DNA of 64,000 bases from Lepeophtheirus salmonis (Eukaryota > Arthropoda > Copepoda > Siphonostomatoida > Caligidae). Where the stretch lies: the NCBI RefSeq assembly GCF_016086655.4, contig NC_052139.2:1-64000 (forward strand). Direction: 5' to 3'. Made by a program: the position numbers and the translations under genes. Each line of letters starts with the position of its first letter. Positions within the stretch are counted from its first letter, which is position 1. Below the pieces are notes generated by a model that was not told the DNA's origin, searched no databases, and worked only from the letters and a program-made list of their open reading frames with translations. This document shows positions 44,954-57,296 of the stretch, in pieces.

Positions 44954-46890
44954 AGGGTGATAATTTTGGTAAGAATAGAAGAGCGTGCGAGGAGAAAAGA
45001 AGAAATACTTATGGCATCATTGATTAAATAATATACATCTTCTTCTATCAATCATGAACGTTATCATTCCCGCCTTTATTATTCAATATTAATATAATAA
45101 TATTAGATGGGGATAGTCAATAGAGAACTGAATAAAATGCCTAAAATAACGCCGCCTTCTGTCTGGATTTCTGAAAATGGAGGCCTAGGAATTTGGAAAA
45201 TACTTACCGGATGAGAAACCGATGGTTTGTCAGATTTGTCGATATAAATGTGCCTTTAGTCCCCTGTCTAGAATTATGCGCCACTCATTATCCTAATCTC
45301 ATAACAAGAGTATGGATATTCATCTATAAAATCAATTTAACGATGAATACATCAAGTCAGACTATAACTTTGATCTTTGATAATTGCATGTAATATAACC
45401 TTATCCTTTGCTAATCATCTACGTTCAAAAAATTTATGGAGAAATACAAGGGTAAACATATCCCTTCCCGAGGAACCATCATTAAATTAATGGAGGACGT
45501 TGGTACTGATGTCATATATAGAAACACATATAAAAATGTTTTGAGTCATCCACACCAAATGACGATCAAGTTATCAGTAAAAAGTATTTACGAATATCGA
45601 AACGGAACTCTGAATTTTGTACTATCTCACAGTACGTATTCAATTTTTTTTTAAATCTAACCATAAATTATGATTCTATTTTAGCTAAACATATCAAGAA
45701 TTATGATACACAACTCAGTAAAGGGCAAAAACAACTGCTTAAATGGTCACAACAACGGGGGTAGTAGTTTTGGATGGTTTGCAACTAGTTTGTCTGAGAC
45801 TACTGACTTCGCTTTAAGACTTGGGTATGATAATTAGGTTTTCCAATATTACATAGTCAATAAATATTACTTTTTTATCACTTAAGGCTTAGCTATGGTT
45901 GATGGGCTTCAAGAAATGGTGTTCAGAAAACTCATAAAAGGCAAAAACAACTGTTTAAATGGTCACAACAACGAGGGTAGTTACATTGGGTGTTGCATTA
46001 TAATTAACAATTGTGTATATCCTTCATGATGTAATAGTATGTTGTTATATAAGCATACCTAAATAACGGGGAAAAATCTTTTTTGATGCTCTTAATAGGG
46101 AGTAATATCGCCGTACATTACTACATAATTAGCTTTTGCTCTAAATCTTTACGATGAATGTATTTCTAACATTTTTTTATTAGTATATTTATTGTCTAAT
46201 TTTATGACTTTTACATTCTTTTATTATTAATAATTAGTTAGATCTCATCGGTAGAGATATATCTATCCTGTGCACAATTGTATATAGCAACTTCCACATG
46301 AAGAAGAGGGGTGATTATCTTTTTGATTAAACTCCACGTCTCGCTTGTGTATTGCAACCTAAAGTTATGACATATTTAACTGAATTCCGATGTTAGAACA
46401 AGAAAAAATTATCTGGATCAATCTATTATTTCAATATTCTGTATTTATAATTTATTATTATTAATAGTTATATGATTTTAATTGTTTAATTTTGTATATT
46501 TAACTTAAATGTTTAATAGTTTATTTTTTAGTATGTAGATTATATTTAATTAAAGCCTTCTTTTTTAAACTTTTATCTTCAAATATATTTCAAATACTCT
46601 ACTTTGTCGTTTCATTAGCTATTATTCTGAGAATAAGGTTCATAATGAATTACAATTTCATGGAGTGTGATTTTAATCAAATCTACTGTAACGGATTAAA
46701 AACGTCGAAGTCAATTATACGTATTATATCTTCATTAAACATTTTGCTAATAAATACATTCGTTATACCCTCAAAAATCATAATAAAGCAGGCAGATGAT
46801 AATCACATCAGTATTTTAAACAATGATACCATATGTCTTTTTCCCCCCTCTCCTTGCACGCGTTTTTCTGTACAATTTTATCAACTATAC
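44954..46890 (+). mobile_element. non-autonomous hAT element, second copy
   Basis: Nearly identical along its whole length to 29704-31636, with the same ends and the same internal deletion. Transposase scraps are at 45193-45393 and 45436-45654. The right end at about 46890 (tatcaactatac) lies only about 9 bp before the next hAT copy. No clear 8-bp duplication links its left (tcataata) and right flanks. Confidence 0.8.
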
Positions 46891-46899
46891 ATATGAGTA

Positions 46900-49729
46900 A
46901 GGGTGATAATTTTGGTAAGAATAGAAAAGCGTGCGAGGAGGAAGGAATAAATACGCATGGCATCATTGTTTAAATAATATATATCTTCTTCTATAAAAAC
47001 GTTTTATTATTCAATATTAATAAAATATGCGGATAGTCGATAGAGAAATAAATAAAGTACCTAAAATAGCGTCGCCTTCTGTCTGGATTTCTGAAAATGG
47101 AGGGCCAGGAATTTGAAAATACTTACCGGACGAGAAACAAATGGCTTGTTGGATTTGTCGACATAAATTTGCTTTTAGTCCCCCGTCTAGAATTAAACGC
47201 CACTCATTATCCTCATCTCATATCAAGAGCATGGATATTCATCTAAAAAATCAAGTTAATGATGAATACATCAAGTCAGACTTTAACTTTGATCTCACAA
47301 AGATGTTTATTGCATGTCATATACCCTTATCCATTGCTAATCACCCGACGTTAAAAAAATATATGGAGAAATGTACGGGTAAACCCGTCCCTTCCCGAAG
47401 AACCATAATTAAATTAATGGAGGATGTTGGTAACGATGTCATCTCCAAAATCAAAGAAAAAGTCGAAGATAAGGATATTTTTGTTACTGTCGATGAGACA
47501 AAAGATAATCAGGAGCGATCAATCACTGCTTTATTGATTGGTCCTTTGGACGTCTATTTCTTGGGTCGTCCATATCTCATCAACGTGATAGACATTAAAC
47601 GTGCTAATGCCAAGAACATAATACATTTTGTTGTCGAAAGTATTCATGTTACTCTTGGAACCGACTTTAATGCTACTCGCCTGAAGGTGTTTATTACGGA
47701 TGGAGCTTCTTATTGCAAAAAAGCTGACGAAGACCTAAAAAGACACTCCCTCAGTTGAAACATATTATCTGCGTGGCTCATGGGCTCCATAACGTTGCTG
47801 AACTTGCTCGTAAAGAGTTCCCTTGAACAAATGAATTAATATCCGAAATCAAATTTTTGAACGCTGGACTAAGAAAAAGTAGATTCGCTGCTTCTTACCA
47901 AATTCCCTTACCCCCAGCTCCAGTCATTACACGTTAGGGAACTTTGTTAAAAGCAGCAGTTTAGTATTTCAAGCACTTCATAGTAATCAGGGAATATTTA
48001 AGTAGCCTCCATGAAAAAAAAACGTTCTATAATTAAAGCGAAGGAGATTATTACTGACGAATATACATTTGAAGAGTTGACCACAATTCATAATAATCTC
48101 AATCAAATTTCTGGGCCATCACAGCTTTATAAGGACGATTACCCTTACTTGTCAGCATTACCATCGTTGAACTGCTATGAAATGATATTAAGCTAGAACC
48201 ATTCCGATCTCAATTGACCAATTTCCTATCAGAAAATCCAGCTTACAATGAATTACGAGACCTAGCCTGTGTTGAAGATTCAATTTATAGAAATACCCCC
48301 ATTGTAAATTGTGAAATTGAGAGAATTTTCAGCATGTTTAGACTCATTTGCACCAAATTACGATAAAAGTTATTAGTAAAAAGTATAAAATATTTACTGA
48401 TATCGAAATGGAACTCTGAATTTTGTACCATCTAAAAGTAAGTATTCATTTTTGTAAATCTAATCATAAATTACTTCATTTTAGCTAAAAATATCAAGAA
48501 TTTTGATGCACAACTCACTAAATGACAAAAATAAGTTCTTAAATGGTCACAACAGTGGGGGTAGTAGCTTTGGATGGTTCGCAACTAGTTTGTCTGAGAC
48601 TAGTTTCTTCACTTAAAGACTTGGGTTTGATCATTAGGTTTTCCAATATTACATAGTTAATAAATATTACTTTTTTGTCACTTAAGGATTAGCTATGGTT
48701 CATAAGCTCCAAGAAATGGTGTTCAGAAAATATCGCCGGACATTACTATATAACTAGCTTTTGCTCTAAATCTTTACAATGTCATGTTAGAAAACTACAT
48801 TAAGTCAAGAATGGATGCCTGAATTGTCTCATCAGTTATAAAGGAGTCGTATTTTTATATCTAAGATAAGTAATTAAGGTTTAAAATTTGACTGCATGGA
48901 TTAACTTTTCTTTTTTTAGATAAACATGAAATAAATGAAAGTGGGATTCTAAAAGCTGTTCGTACTAAGATTGGAAGAATATATGGATTTAAATCTAACA
49001 TTATTTTATGATTTTGACATTTACTTTATTATTAATAATTATTAAGATCTCATCGGTAGAGATATATCTATCCTGTGCACAATTGTATATGCAACTTGCA
49101 CATGAGGAAAAAAGGGTGATGATATTTTTGATTAAACCCCACGTTTGGCTTGTGTTTTGCAACCTAAACTTATGACATATTGAACTGAATTCCGATGTTA
49201 GAACAAGAAAATATTATTTGGATCAATCTATTATTTCAATATTCTGTATTTATAATTTATTGTTATTATTAGTTATATGACTCTAATTGTTTAATTTTGT
49301 ATATTTAACATAAATGTATGGTGGTTTATTTGTTATTATACAGATTATATTCAATTTAAGCCTTCTATTTTAAATTTGGAACTTCCAATATATTTCGAAA
49401 TACTCTTACTTTGTGGTTTTACCTATTAGTTATTATTCTGAGAATATGGTTCATAATGAATTACAATTTCATGGAGTGTGACGTTTTCAAATCTACTGTA
49501 ACGGATAAAAACCGTCTATGTCAATTATACGTAGTATATCTTTATTAAATATTTTGCAATAAATACTTTCGTTATACCCTCAAAAATCATAATAAAGCAG
49601 GTAACTGATAAATACTGATGTGATTATCAGTGAGAATCACATCAGTATTTTAAACAATGATACCATATGTCTTTCTCCCCCCCTTCTCCTCGCACGCGTT
49701 TTTCTCTACAATATTATCAACTATAATAT
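46900..49729 (+). mobile_element. longer hAT element carrying transposase, about 2.8 kb
   Basis: Same ends as the shorter copies: agggtgataattttggtaag at the left, and ttctcctcgcacgcg then atattatcaactata at the right. Flanks share atatgag at both sides, a near-perfect target duplication. It contains the middle region that the two shorter copies lack, plus some insertions and deletions of its own. It looks like the more complete ancestor form of the family but is itself inactive. Confidence 0.8.
47141..48370 (+). pseudogene. hAT transposase (BED-finger type), broken
   Basis: The open part 47141-47758 starts with a BED-like finger CWICRHKFAFSPPSRIKRHS (C-x2-C, later His). It continues with PLSIANHPTLKKYMEKCTGK, PSRRTIIKLMEDVGNDVISK, the RNase H-like start KDIFVTVDETKDNQERSITA (first catalytic Asp in VDET) and RLKVFITDGASYCKKA (second catalytic Asp). 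A frameshift near 47740 leads into LKHIICVAHGLHNVAELARK (the conserved C..H.L region) and, after stops, the dimerisation end TPIVNCEIERIFSMFRLICT (about 48295-48355). Related domesticated sequences include CGGBP1-like proteins. At least three disabling changes. The frame at 48011-48196 is part of it. Confidence 0.75.
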
Positions 49730-50740
49730 GAGAGATGAATTTCAAAGAGAAAACATCGAGAATGCACTTGTAGAAAAAAGGGAAACAAGAAAAAAGAGAG
49801 GGAAGAAAAATTGAAATGAGAACCATTTAAAAAAGGAGTATGTCATAATATGTATATAACTTTAAATTCTAAACCTCTTTTTAGTAAAGGCGGCTTCCTT
49901 TTTAACTCTATGAGATAAAATCGACCTTATAATATTCCAAAATCGATTATATACTTCTACTCAAATCGATTTATATAAATGGCCGATTTTATAGTGAGGA
50001 GTTTTTTCTTACAAACTGAGTTCCTCAAAATGCATTCCCTCTCCATGTATACAGTCAATAGTTGTCCCAGAATAGGTGGATGAGAGTCTTATACTTTAAC
50101 ATTTTCTTGTTCTTGTTTTTTGTTTGTCTGCTCTTTCCCTTGAGTTCCTTACGAGCAATGTAAAAAGCATGCAAGCAGGTTGTAGGAGATAAGGTTTTTG
50201 GAAATTGCGAACACAAGTTCAATAGAAAACGTACATTATTTGTACTAAATGAGAGGGGAAATGGCAAAAATTGGTGTTCATACTTTATAATAGCAACCAA
50301 CCTGTTTGACAACATACTATACATTAGACTACTAAGATTAAATTCTTAATTTTTCTCTTTGAAGATATATATTTAAAAACGATGTCTAAGTATCAAAAAA
50401 TATGTTAATTCGATAGGTGCCTCGCATATATACTTTGTATTACTCAGGCATTAAGGAAAAATTCACCTCATATCTTTCATGCCTTTTTAATAATAATAAT
50501 TATCATTTTTTATTCATTTCACTTACATACATAGATAAACATTTCAGCTAAAAATTAAAACTTTGCAGTAATATCACATGGTTATGTTACTAAAATTTAC
50601 AAAAAATACGGTTACAAAAACTAATAAACCAATTTTATCGGAGGTGAAAAAGAATGCATTCACAATAAAACAAAGATAATTTATGAAAATACTAAAAGAA
50701 AAAGCCTAAATTTAAATTTTAGTTTGTATTAAAATCCTTT
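49730..50740. other. no gene recognised
   Basis: The minus frame 50055-50324 has no domain. The remainder is AT-rich. Confidence 0.3.
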
Positions 50741-51280
50741 TAAAGATTTTAAGTAGTGTCTTGAAGTTGAAAAAAATCCTTCTCCATCCAAAGCCCACGA
50801 ATTATTCCTCAGAAACGCAAGTTTAATGGAAAGTGCAGCATATTTTGCTGCTGCAGCAATAATAATTGCTCTCGGATCCTAAGGATATGAGACATTATTA
50901 TTCGTTATTATGTTTGCTATAAAGGATTTAGTGGTTTGTAAAGCGCAATCTAAATCCTTGGTTTCCGATGACACTCCTCTGTTCCTTTTAAAATCTCGAA
51001 CAAAGAAATACCTATGGCAACGTTAGTACAAGCATTTTTTAATCCTTTTATAATTGGCTTTACCAAGGATACAACGAGACAATCCACTAAGGCGTGTAGA
51101 GTGTCATTAAAAAGTTAACTACAATACTTAAATGCCAGCTCCTGCAGAGGGTAAGAGTTTCTCCCCTACCTTCAACTGCATGGATACATTGTAAATTGTC
51201 TTCCCCGATGCCTTTTTGGGACAATTACATGAGAAGTAGCTCTGCAATCTCAATCCTTTTCTCAAATGGTTCTCATTTCA
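50740..51280 (-). pseudogene. probable LINE C-terminal relic
   Basis: The minus strand reads SYFSCNCPKKASGK, then after a frame change FNDTLHALVDCLVVSLVKPI, KRNRGVSSETKDLDCALQTT, a stop, and DPRAIIIAAAAKYAALSIKL. The C-x-C ... H-x4-C arrangement and the late I(I/L)AAA(A/S)(K/R)Y block parallel the LINE at 23.6-25.4 kb (LIAAASRYLAFELK), so this is likely the end of a different LINE family. Moderate confidence only. Confidence 0.4.
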
Positions 51281-52184
51281 ATATTTGTTCATTTTCTTGT
51301 GGTGTTCTCAGAGGAAAATAACTGAGTCGTTTTTTTGAATAAGTTTTTCTTTGTTTCATTTTTGATCCCTCTCTTCGATCCGCAAGTTTATTACCCTGAT
51401 GTTTCCATCTTTGAAATCTGTCTCTCAGATATTACTCCCTTGGTACTTACACATGTTTTTCGCTCTTATATGATACTTTTGGCGTTTAGAGATTTAAAGT
51501 CTTGAGGACATGGAGGATTCCTCAATGTCAACTCTTCTTCATATGTTAGTTGCATTGGCGAAAATCCTGTCATTAATGACTTTATTAAATATTAATTGTC
51601 ATCTCATTCCCATATGCTTGGAGTAGAATTTATTTGACAATGGAGTTGTCCTTTAGAAACTTTGATTACATTAGAGAAGGTCTTCGTGTAAGCCATCACC
51701 CAGAATGAATGCCCTGTTTAGCTCAAAGTTTGGAACTCGAGTCAAGATGAATTCCTCCAATATCTGATCAACAATTATTTTATCTTTCTTCTATAATAAC
51801 ACCAGGGGAGATGAAAGATATAGGTATGATCTTACGAAATATGTTCAAAGTAGTTTTTTAGATGAGCGCACCTTTGAAGTCTAAACTTTTTCAACAATAT
51901 ACATATAACCGAACATCAAATTAACAATCAAACATGTAAAACCTAGTACACACCCGAAAAAAAATAATTAAGTATGTAACTAAAGAAGGACAAATTTATA
52001 GCAAATAACAGACTAATAATGCTTCTAAATACCTCCTAAAAAATTAAACAGAAACAATCAAAAACATAATAGTCCATATATGTATACCAGAATCACATAA
52101 ATGCTCTATGAAACTAAGGCGATCAAAAGACATACCAGAATCCATTCAAGATGCTAATTATATTTATAAGTGGGAGAGACTTCT
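51281..52184. other. no gene recognised
   Basis: No frame with a recognisable motif; probably more of the flanking LINE debris. Confidence 0.3.
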
Positions 52185-52640
52185 CAGGGATGCAGGTAGA
52201 CTTACGGAAAGCCTTCGACTCCATCTCGCATAAATATACAAATAATGACTCAGCTAAAAGATTTGAATTTGCCCTGAAAGTGATTAATATGGTGTCAGCT
52301 ATTTTTTGATACTCTTCTTCTAAACTCAGCTCTTTGTGTGGGGAAGATTATTTGAGATAACTCCAGACCTCTTCCTTATAGCACTAGACTATTTACATGA
52401 AAACTTCCGTCCCATCTCTATAAATCAAATGCAAACTATGGCTCTCTTCTACCTGGATGAATTAACAGCATGGGTTCTTTGAAAGAGATAACTTCGAATA
52501 TGAAAGAATTGCTTGAGAACCTTGGATCATTTGTCAGAGCACTCAGTACTTGTGGTCAATACTAGCAAGATTGAAGTCTTATCTAACCCAAGGCTACTGT
52601 GCAAATGTGTTCCTTGTGAGTGATGGGAAGAACTAAAGCA
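52185..52640 (+). pseudogene. LINE reverse-transcriptase palm fragment
   Basis: VDLRKAFDSISHKY (52196-52240) is the RT motif with the first catalytic Asp (D(L/I)(R/K)KAFDS(V/I)(S/P)H). Further on, ALFYLDELT (52440-52465) corresponds to the (F/Y)xDD motif, here DE. LVVNTSKIEVLS follows (52550-52580, the G..VN..K.E step). The style LxYMDDLK suggests an R2/CRE-like clade. Frames shift and stops are frequent. Confidence 0.55.
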
Positions 52641-53082
52641 TTGTACAACTTTACTTCCTCAGTCATATCGAGGGATGTTATTACAGAATAGATAATGTAT
52701 AAATTACGGTGAGTGTAGATTTAAAAAAAGAAAAATGCTCTTATTAAAAAGTAATTACTAGTTTAAGATCCACGGCGTTGCTCGATATTTTACTTTTTGG
52801 ATAAAAAATAAAAAATGATAAAAACAAATCAGAGCACTAAAATATATATTCAAACAATAGTGAAGGTTATTAAAATGCTTATGAATATTTTGAAATATCT
52901 TCATATCATGGTAAAACTTATTTGAGGTGAATAAATAAATAAGTTATTTGGACTTCCAATGAGTTAAATATTCCCTATGAGAGTGGCATTGTTTCTAATA
53001 TCACGTAATGATCGATCCACCACTTCAAGATGTCCTCTATGTTTAGTAATTTTTAAATTGGAAACGGCAAATTTAGATCATT

Positions 53083-54128
53083 TAGTATAATTAAAGTTGA
53101 TAATATTGTAGAGAAAAACGCGTGCAAGGAGAAGGGAAAAAAAAGACATATGGAATCTTTGTTTAAAATACTAATGTGATTATGATCTGCCTACTTTATT
53201 ATAATTTTTGAGGGTATAACGAAAGTATTTATTAGCAAATTGTTTAATGAAGATATACTACGTATAATTGACTTAGACGTTTTTTATCCGTTACAGTAGA
53301 TTTGATTACAATCACACTCCATGAAATTGTAATTCATTATTAACCTTATTCTCAGAATAATAGCTAATGAAACGACAAAGTAGAGTATTTCGAAATATAT
53401 TTGAAGTTCCAAGTTTAAAAAAGATTTAGATATAATCTACATACTCAAAAATATACCATCATTATGTTAAATTTACAAAATTAAACAATGGGAATCATAT
53501 AACTAATAACAAAAATTATATCTACAGAATATTGAAATAATAGATTCATCCAAATAATATTTTCTTGTTCTGACATCGGAATCCAGTTAAATATGTAATA
53601 ACTTTAGGTTGCAAAACACAAGCGAGACGTGGAGTTTAACCAAAAAGATAATCAATCACCCCTCTTCATGTGGAAGTTGCTATATACAATTGTGCACAGG
53701 ATAGATATATCTCTACCGATTAAATCTAACTAATTATTAATAATAAAGTAAATGTCAAAATCATAAAATTAGACAATAAATATACTAATAAAAACATGTT
53801 AGAAATACATTCATCGTAAAGATTTAGAGCAAAAGCTAATTATGTAGGAATGTCCGGCGATATTACTCCCTATTAAGAGCATCAAAAAAGATTTTTCCCC
53901 GTTATTTAGGTATGCTTATATAACAACATACTATTATCATCAAGGATATACACAATTGCTAATTATAATGCTACACCCAATGTAACTACACCCGTTGTTG
54001 TGACCATTTAAGCAGTTGTTTTTGCCTTTTATGAGTCTTTTGAACACCATTTCTTGGAGCCTATCAACCATAGCTAAGCCTTAAGTGATAAATAAAGTAA
54101 TATTTATTGACTATGTAATATTGGAAAC
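53083..54128 (-). mobile_element. hAT element 3' half, reversed
   Basis: Minus-strand copy of the right-hand about 1.05 kb of the same hAT family. The terminal end ttgataatattgtagagaaa with cgcgtgcaaggagaa is at 53097-53135, and the match runs to 54128 (ctatgtaatattggaaac, the complement of gttttccaatattacatag at 45838). The 5' half with the transposase is absent. Confidence 0.8.
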
Positions 54129-54249
54129 CTTTGCCGTTTCGATGACGTAACTGATTTTTACACGAAAGAATGGGGCGAAAATACAAACGACACATCATTA
54201 CTATATTATCATTAGTGTGACACTAAAAAATAATTATATATGACGGAAA

Positions 54250-54520
54250 GACGTTAAAGATAAATTATACAATGATTGATACTATATCCCATCATCATAA
54301 TACATATCCGAGAGCAACACACTATGTTAACCGTATATTCAATAAAAATTATTTTAATATTTATCCAAAAAATTTGATATTTGAATTTTTTTCCAAAAAA
54401 TTCAATTTTTTGTGAATTGCAGTGGATATTTTTCAAAGAAATTCAATACTTGAAAAAAAATTCTACAAACCCAGCCCTCCCTAAAAAAGAATCCTGTGGA
54501 CGCCCCTGCCATTCAATTTA
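54250..54520. repeat. AT-rich MITE-like repeat ending in gtggacgcccctg
   Basis: A stretch of alternating aaaaaattgaattttttgg-like palindromic words (54340-54460) followed by agccctccctaaaaaagaat and cctgtggacgcccctg (54472-54509). In reverse this is a caggggcgtccacagg terminus, a common form of non-autonomous hAT ends. A similar terminus, ccctccctgcggacctgg, occurs at 37617-37634. Confidence 0.5.
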
Positions 54521-56040
54521 CTTATTATAGGCTCAATGTTAAATTGAATAAACATTGAATTAATTATTCCTGTTACAGTCTGATACATTAATCTTTCATT
54601 GAATGAAGTTGTATATATCCGATATATTCTAGTATAAAACGAAAAGTCCTTCGTATGGGGGGGGGGAGGGCTACTGCTCCTCTATCCCCCTCTGCCGACA
54701 CCCCTCTTTATATGCTGCTTCATATTGAAAATGCTTTGTTAATTAATTAAACAATGATCAATTCTGTATTTAGTGGACTCTGAAATATCCCATAACTTCC
54801 CCCCTTATCCTAAAAAATCTTTAAATTAGTAACTCCCTCGTCAACTGGACACCATAAATGTGTGAGCTCTTATCTCAATATATGTACAAGTTTTTTATAA
54901 TTTATTTTCTTAATACAAAAAACGCGATATGAGGTGAATATATTTATATATGGCAATATAATAGAATTATTTTAAACACAGCGCTACGTAAAATCCGCGT
55001 GCTTTGAAACAGCGTTATGCAGGGACCCCCCACATCCTTTCAGATTTAAAAAAATATTTTGGATATTTTATCTAAATCAAAGAAAATGCCCTGTAATTAA
55101 AAAAAAATGTACCCTACCTTCTTTGACAGTCAAATAAGTTCCTTATTTTTGATCATAATGATAAAAATCAAAGTTAGTCCTAAAGTGAAGACAAAGAACT
55201 TCATAATAAAAACATCACCTTAAAAAAACTTATGTTTTTAAAGTTATTTAAGATTTGATGCTTGAAAAATATTATTCTATATTTATTTAGCTATATGAAA
55301 TATTGTTCTCTGTAGAGTGCAGAAAAATTGTCGGCTATAAAGGTAATTTTCATATTTTTTGAAATAAAAACAGTCAGAAAACACCCCATCTCAAGCCAAG
55401 AGGAAAAATTTGTTGACATGTGTAATTTATTATGTTTTTTAAATTTCCTTCTTAAAATAATTTATTCGAAATCTGACATATAATGGCTACTTAGAACTTT
55501 GATGATTATTCAAATGGAAATATTTAATCCTTTTCATATTTATATAAGATTTTGAAAAATAACATTCAGAGCTAAAAATGGGCAAATTCAAGACCATGGG
55601 TTAAAAAAGAGCTGTCATCAAAACTTTTGAATATATACATATATATATATATCTACTTTTGTGAATACTTTGTTGAAATTGAACCGCAGGCTCAAAAGAT
55701 ATGAATATTTGAAAAAAAAATTGTAGTGCAGCACAGTTTTGACTAAATCGTAAAAATAAATAATATTCAATATTTAAGTATATGAAGAAAGTAATGTTTG
55801 GGTTATTAAGATAATGACATTAGTCTGTTTATATTATTCATTTCAAAATAATACAATGAAATATAAATTTGCCTTACGAACATATACAAGTTTGCTTATA
55901 AAGTGTTATACGCATTAAAATAAATAATAATTGTTAATTTTTGAACTTAAACATGTCAATTCTAATTTTGTCTTCTTAAAATTCAACTTTACTGAAAGTA
56001 GCATTAAAATAAATTAACACATTTATTGTTACAGAATGAA
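54521..56040. other. no gene; AT-rich repeats
   Basis: G-run rich repeat end near 54655-54710 and (AT)n near 55633-55653. Nothing coding. Confidence 0.35.
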
Positions 56041-56049
56041 TAAATACAT

Positions 56050-57296
56050 TCAAAATTTACTATTTCGAGACAATGCATCAGCATGTTCGTCTCCCTTGAT
56101 ACCATTATTAGCCCGAACATGGATACATTTAGCTGTCATTCCTTTTTTTTTATTTATGTTCTCTAATTGACAAAAATCATTCATATTAATCACATGTCCT
56201 CCACAGGATTTCTTCCAACCATTTTTCTTCCATTTAGGCATCCAGTCTTCCACTGAATTTATCGCAAGTTTAGAATCTGTATAGATAACGATCTTCCTTA
56301 GTACCATCTTTAACTCTTTTGATAGCTTGAGATATAGCTTGAATCCCTTGTTTGATTATTTCTCGAGAAAGGCTCTGAAATGTTCTTTCCACTATTAATG
56401 CCAAAAAATACACCAATCCCTCCCCTCGACCCTTTTCTTCTATTATTAGTACAAACTCCATACGTGAGAACGTTAACTCATCCATCATCAGTCATATAGT
56501 ATTCCTTATCTATTCAATTAAAATAAAATATATTAATATTTTGTATTATTCGACTTTTCATAAATAAATTCAACCTTTAGCGTAAGTCCAATCAGTGCTA
56601 TCAACAGAAAATCCACTTTCATTCTTGATATGGGTCATCCTCAAATTATTTGACTTTCCTTCAGTCCATAAATCTTTAGAGGCCTAATCCTTCACAATTT
56701 TTTCTGCTTCCTCTCGACTGAAGGTTTTTTTTAATATCGTGCTCTATCAAATCTGACCACTAAAAAAACGGCATTGTGACCAAGAATCGAATATACCCAC
56801 GTGCAAATGCGTAATAAGCGCTCGACTTTGAAGACCCACTGTCATAGTTAATAGATGGTGTTTGGTTACTGCTAAATATATTGGAATTTTCTCCAGTCAA
56901 CGGTTCTTTACTGGCTCTTCCTTCACAAATTTTTGAGCTTCTACTTGATTGTAAAAAAATTTATATCGTGCTCCATCAAATCCGTCCACTAAAGCGTGGC
57001 ATTCTGACAAAGAAGCATATTTACCTACCTCGTGCCATGGGCAACTGCGTAATAAGGGACCGTCTTTGTTTCATCAAAAGAAAACTCATTTTTATTTATG
57101 TCTAGTATGGCTCCTACTAAAAATATTTGATTTTGTTCCAGTTCCCGGTTCCTTAAACAAATTTTTAAGCTTCTGATAGACTGTAAAACTTTTTATATCG
57201 TATTCCACTAAATCCGTCCACTGAAGAATGGCATTTGGACCAAGAATTGTATATACCCACTTTACGCCCACGTGCAACTGCATAATGTCCACCCGA
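56050..57296 (-). pseudogene. RNase H1-like gene with three hybrid-binding domains, broken
   Basis: Minus strand. RNase H1 cleaves RNA in RNA-DNA hybrids in nucleus and mitochondria, and binds them through an N-terminal domain. That domain appears three times: YAVARGRKVGIYNSWSKCHS with SSVDGFSGIRYKKFYSLSEA (about 57170-57290), GKYASLSECHALVDGFDG with ARYKFFYNQVEAQKFVKEE (about 56910-57040), and a decayed third (FSREEAEKIVKD, about 56700-56830). A linker with ESGFSVDSTDWTYAKG follows, then the catalytic domain VCTNNRRKGSRGGIGVFFG, GIQAISQAIKRVKD, IYTDSKLAINSVEDWMPKWK and CIHVRANNGIKGDEHADALS (56050-56490). Each hybrid-binding copy has a stop, frameshift or deletion. Two catalytic positions are lost: TDG is TYG, and the Glu of AEIQAI is Gly. 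Confidence 0.7.
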
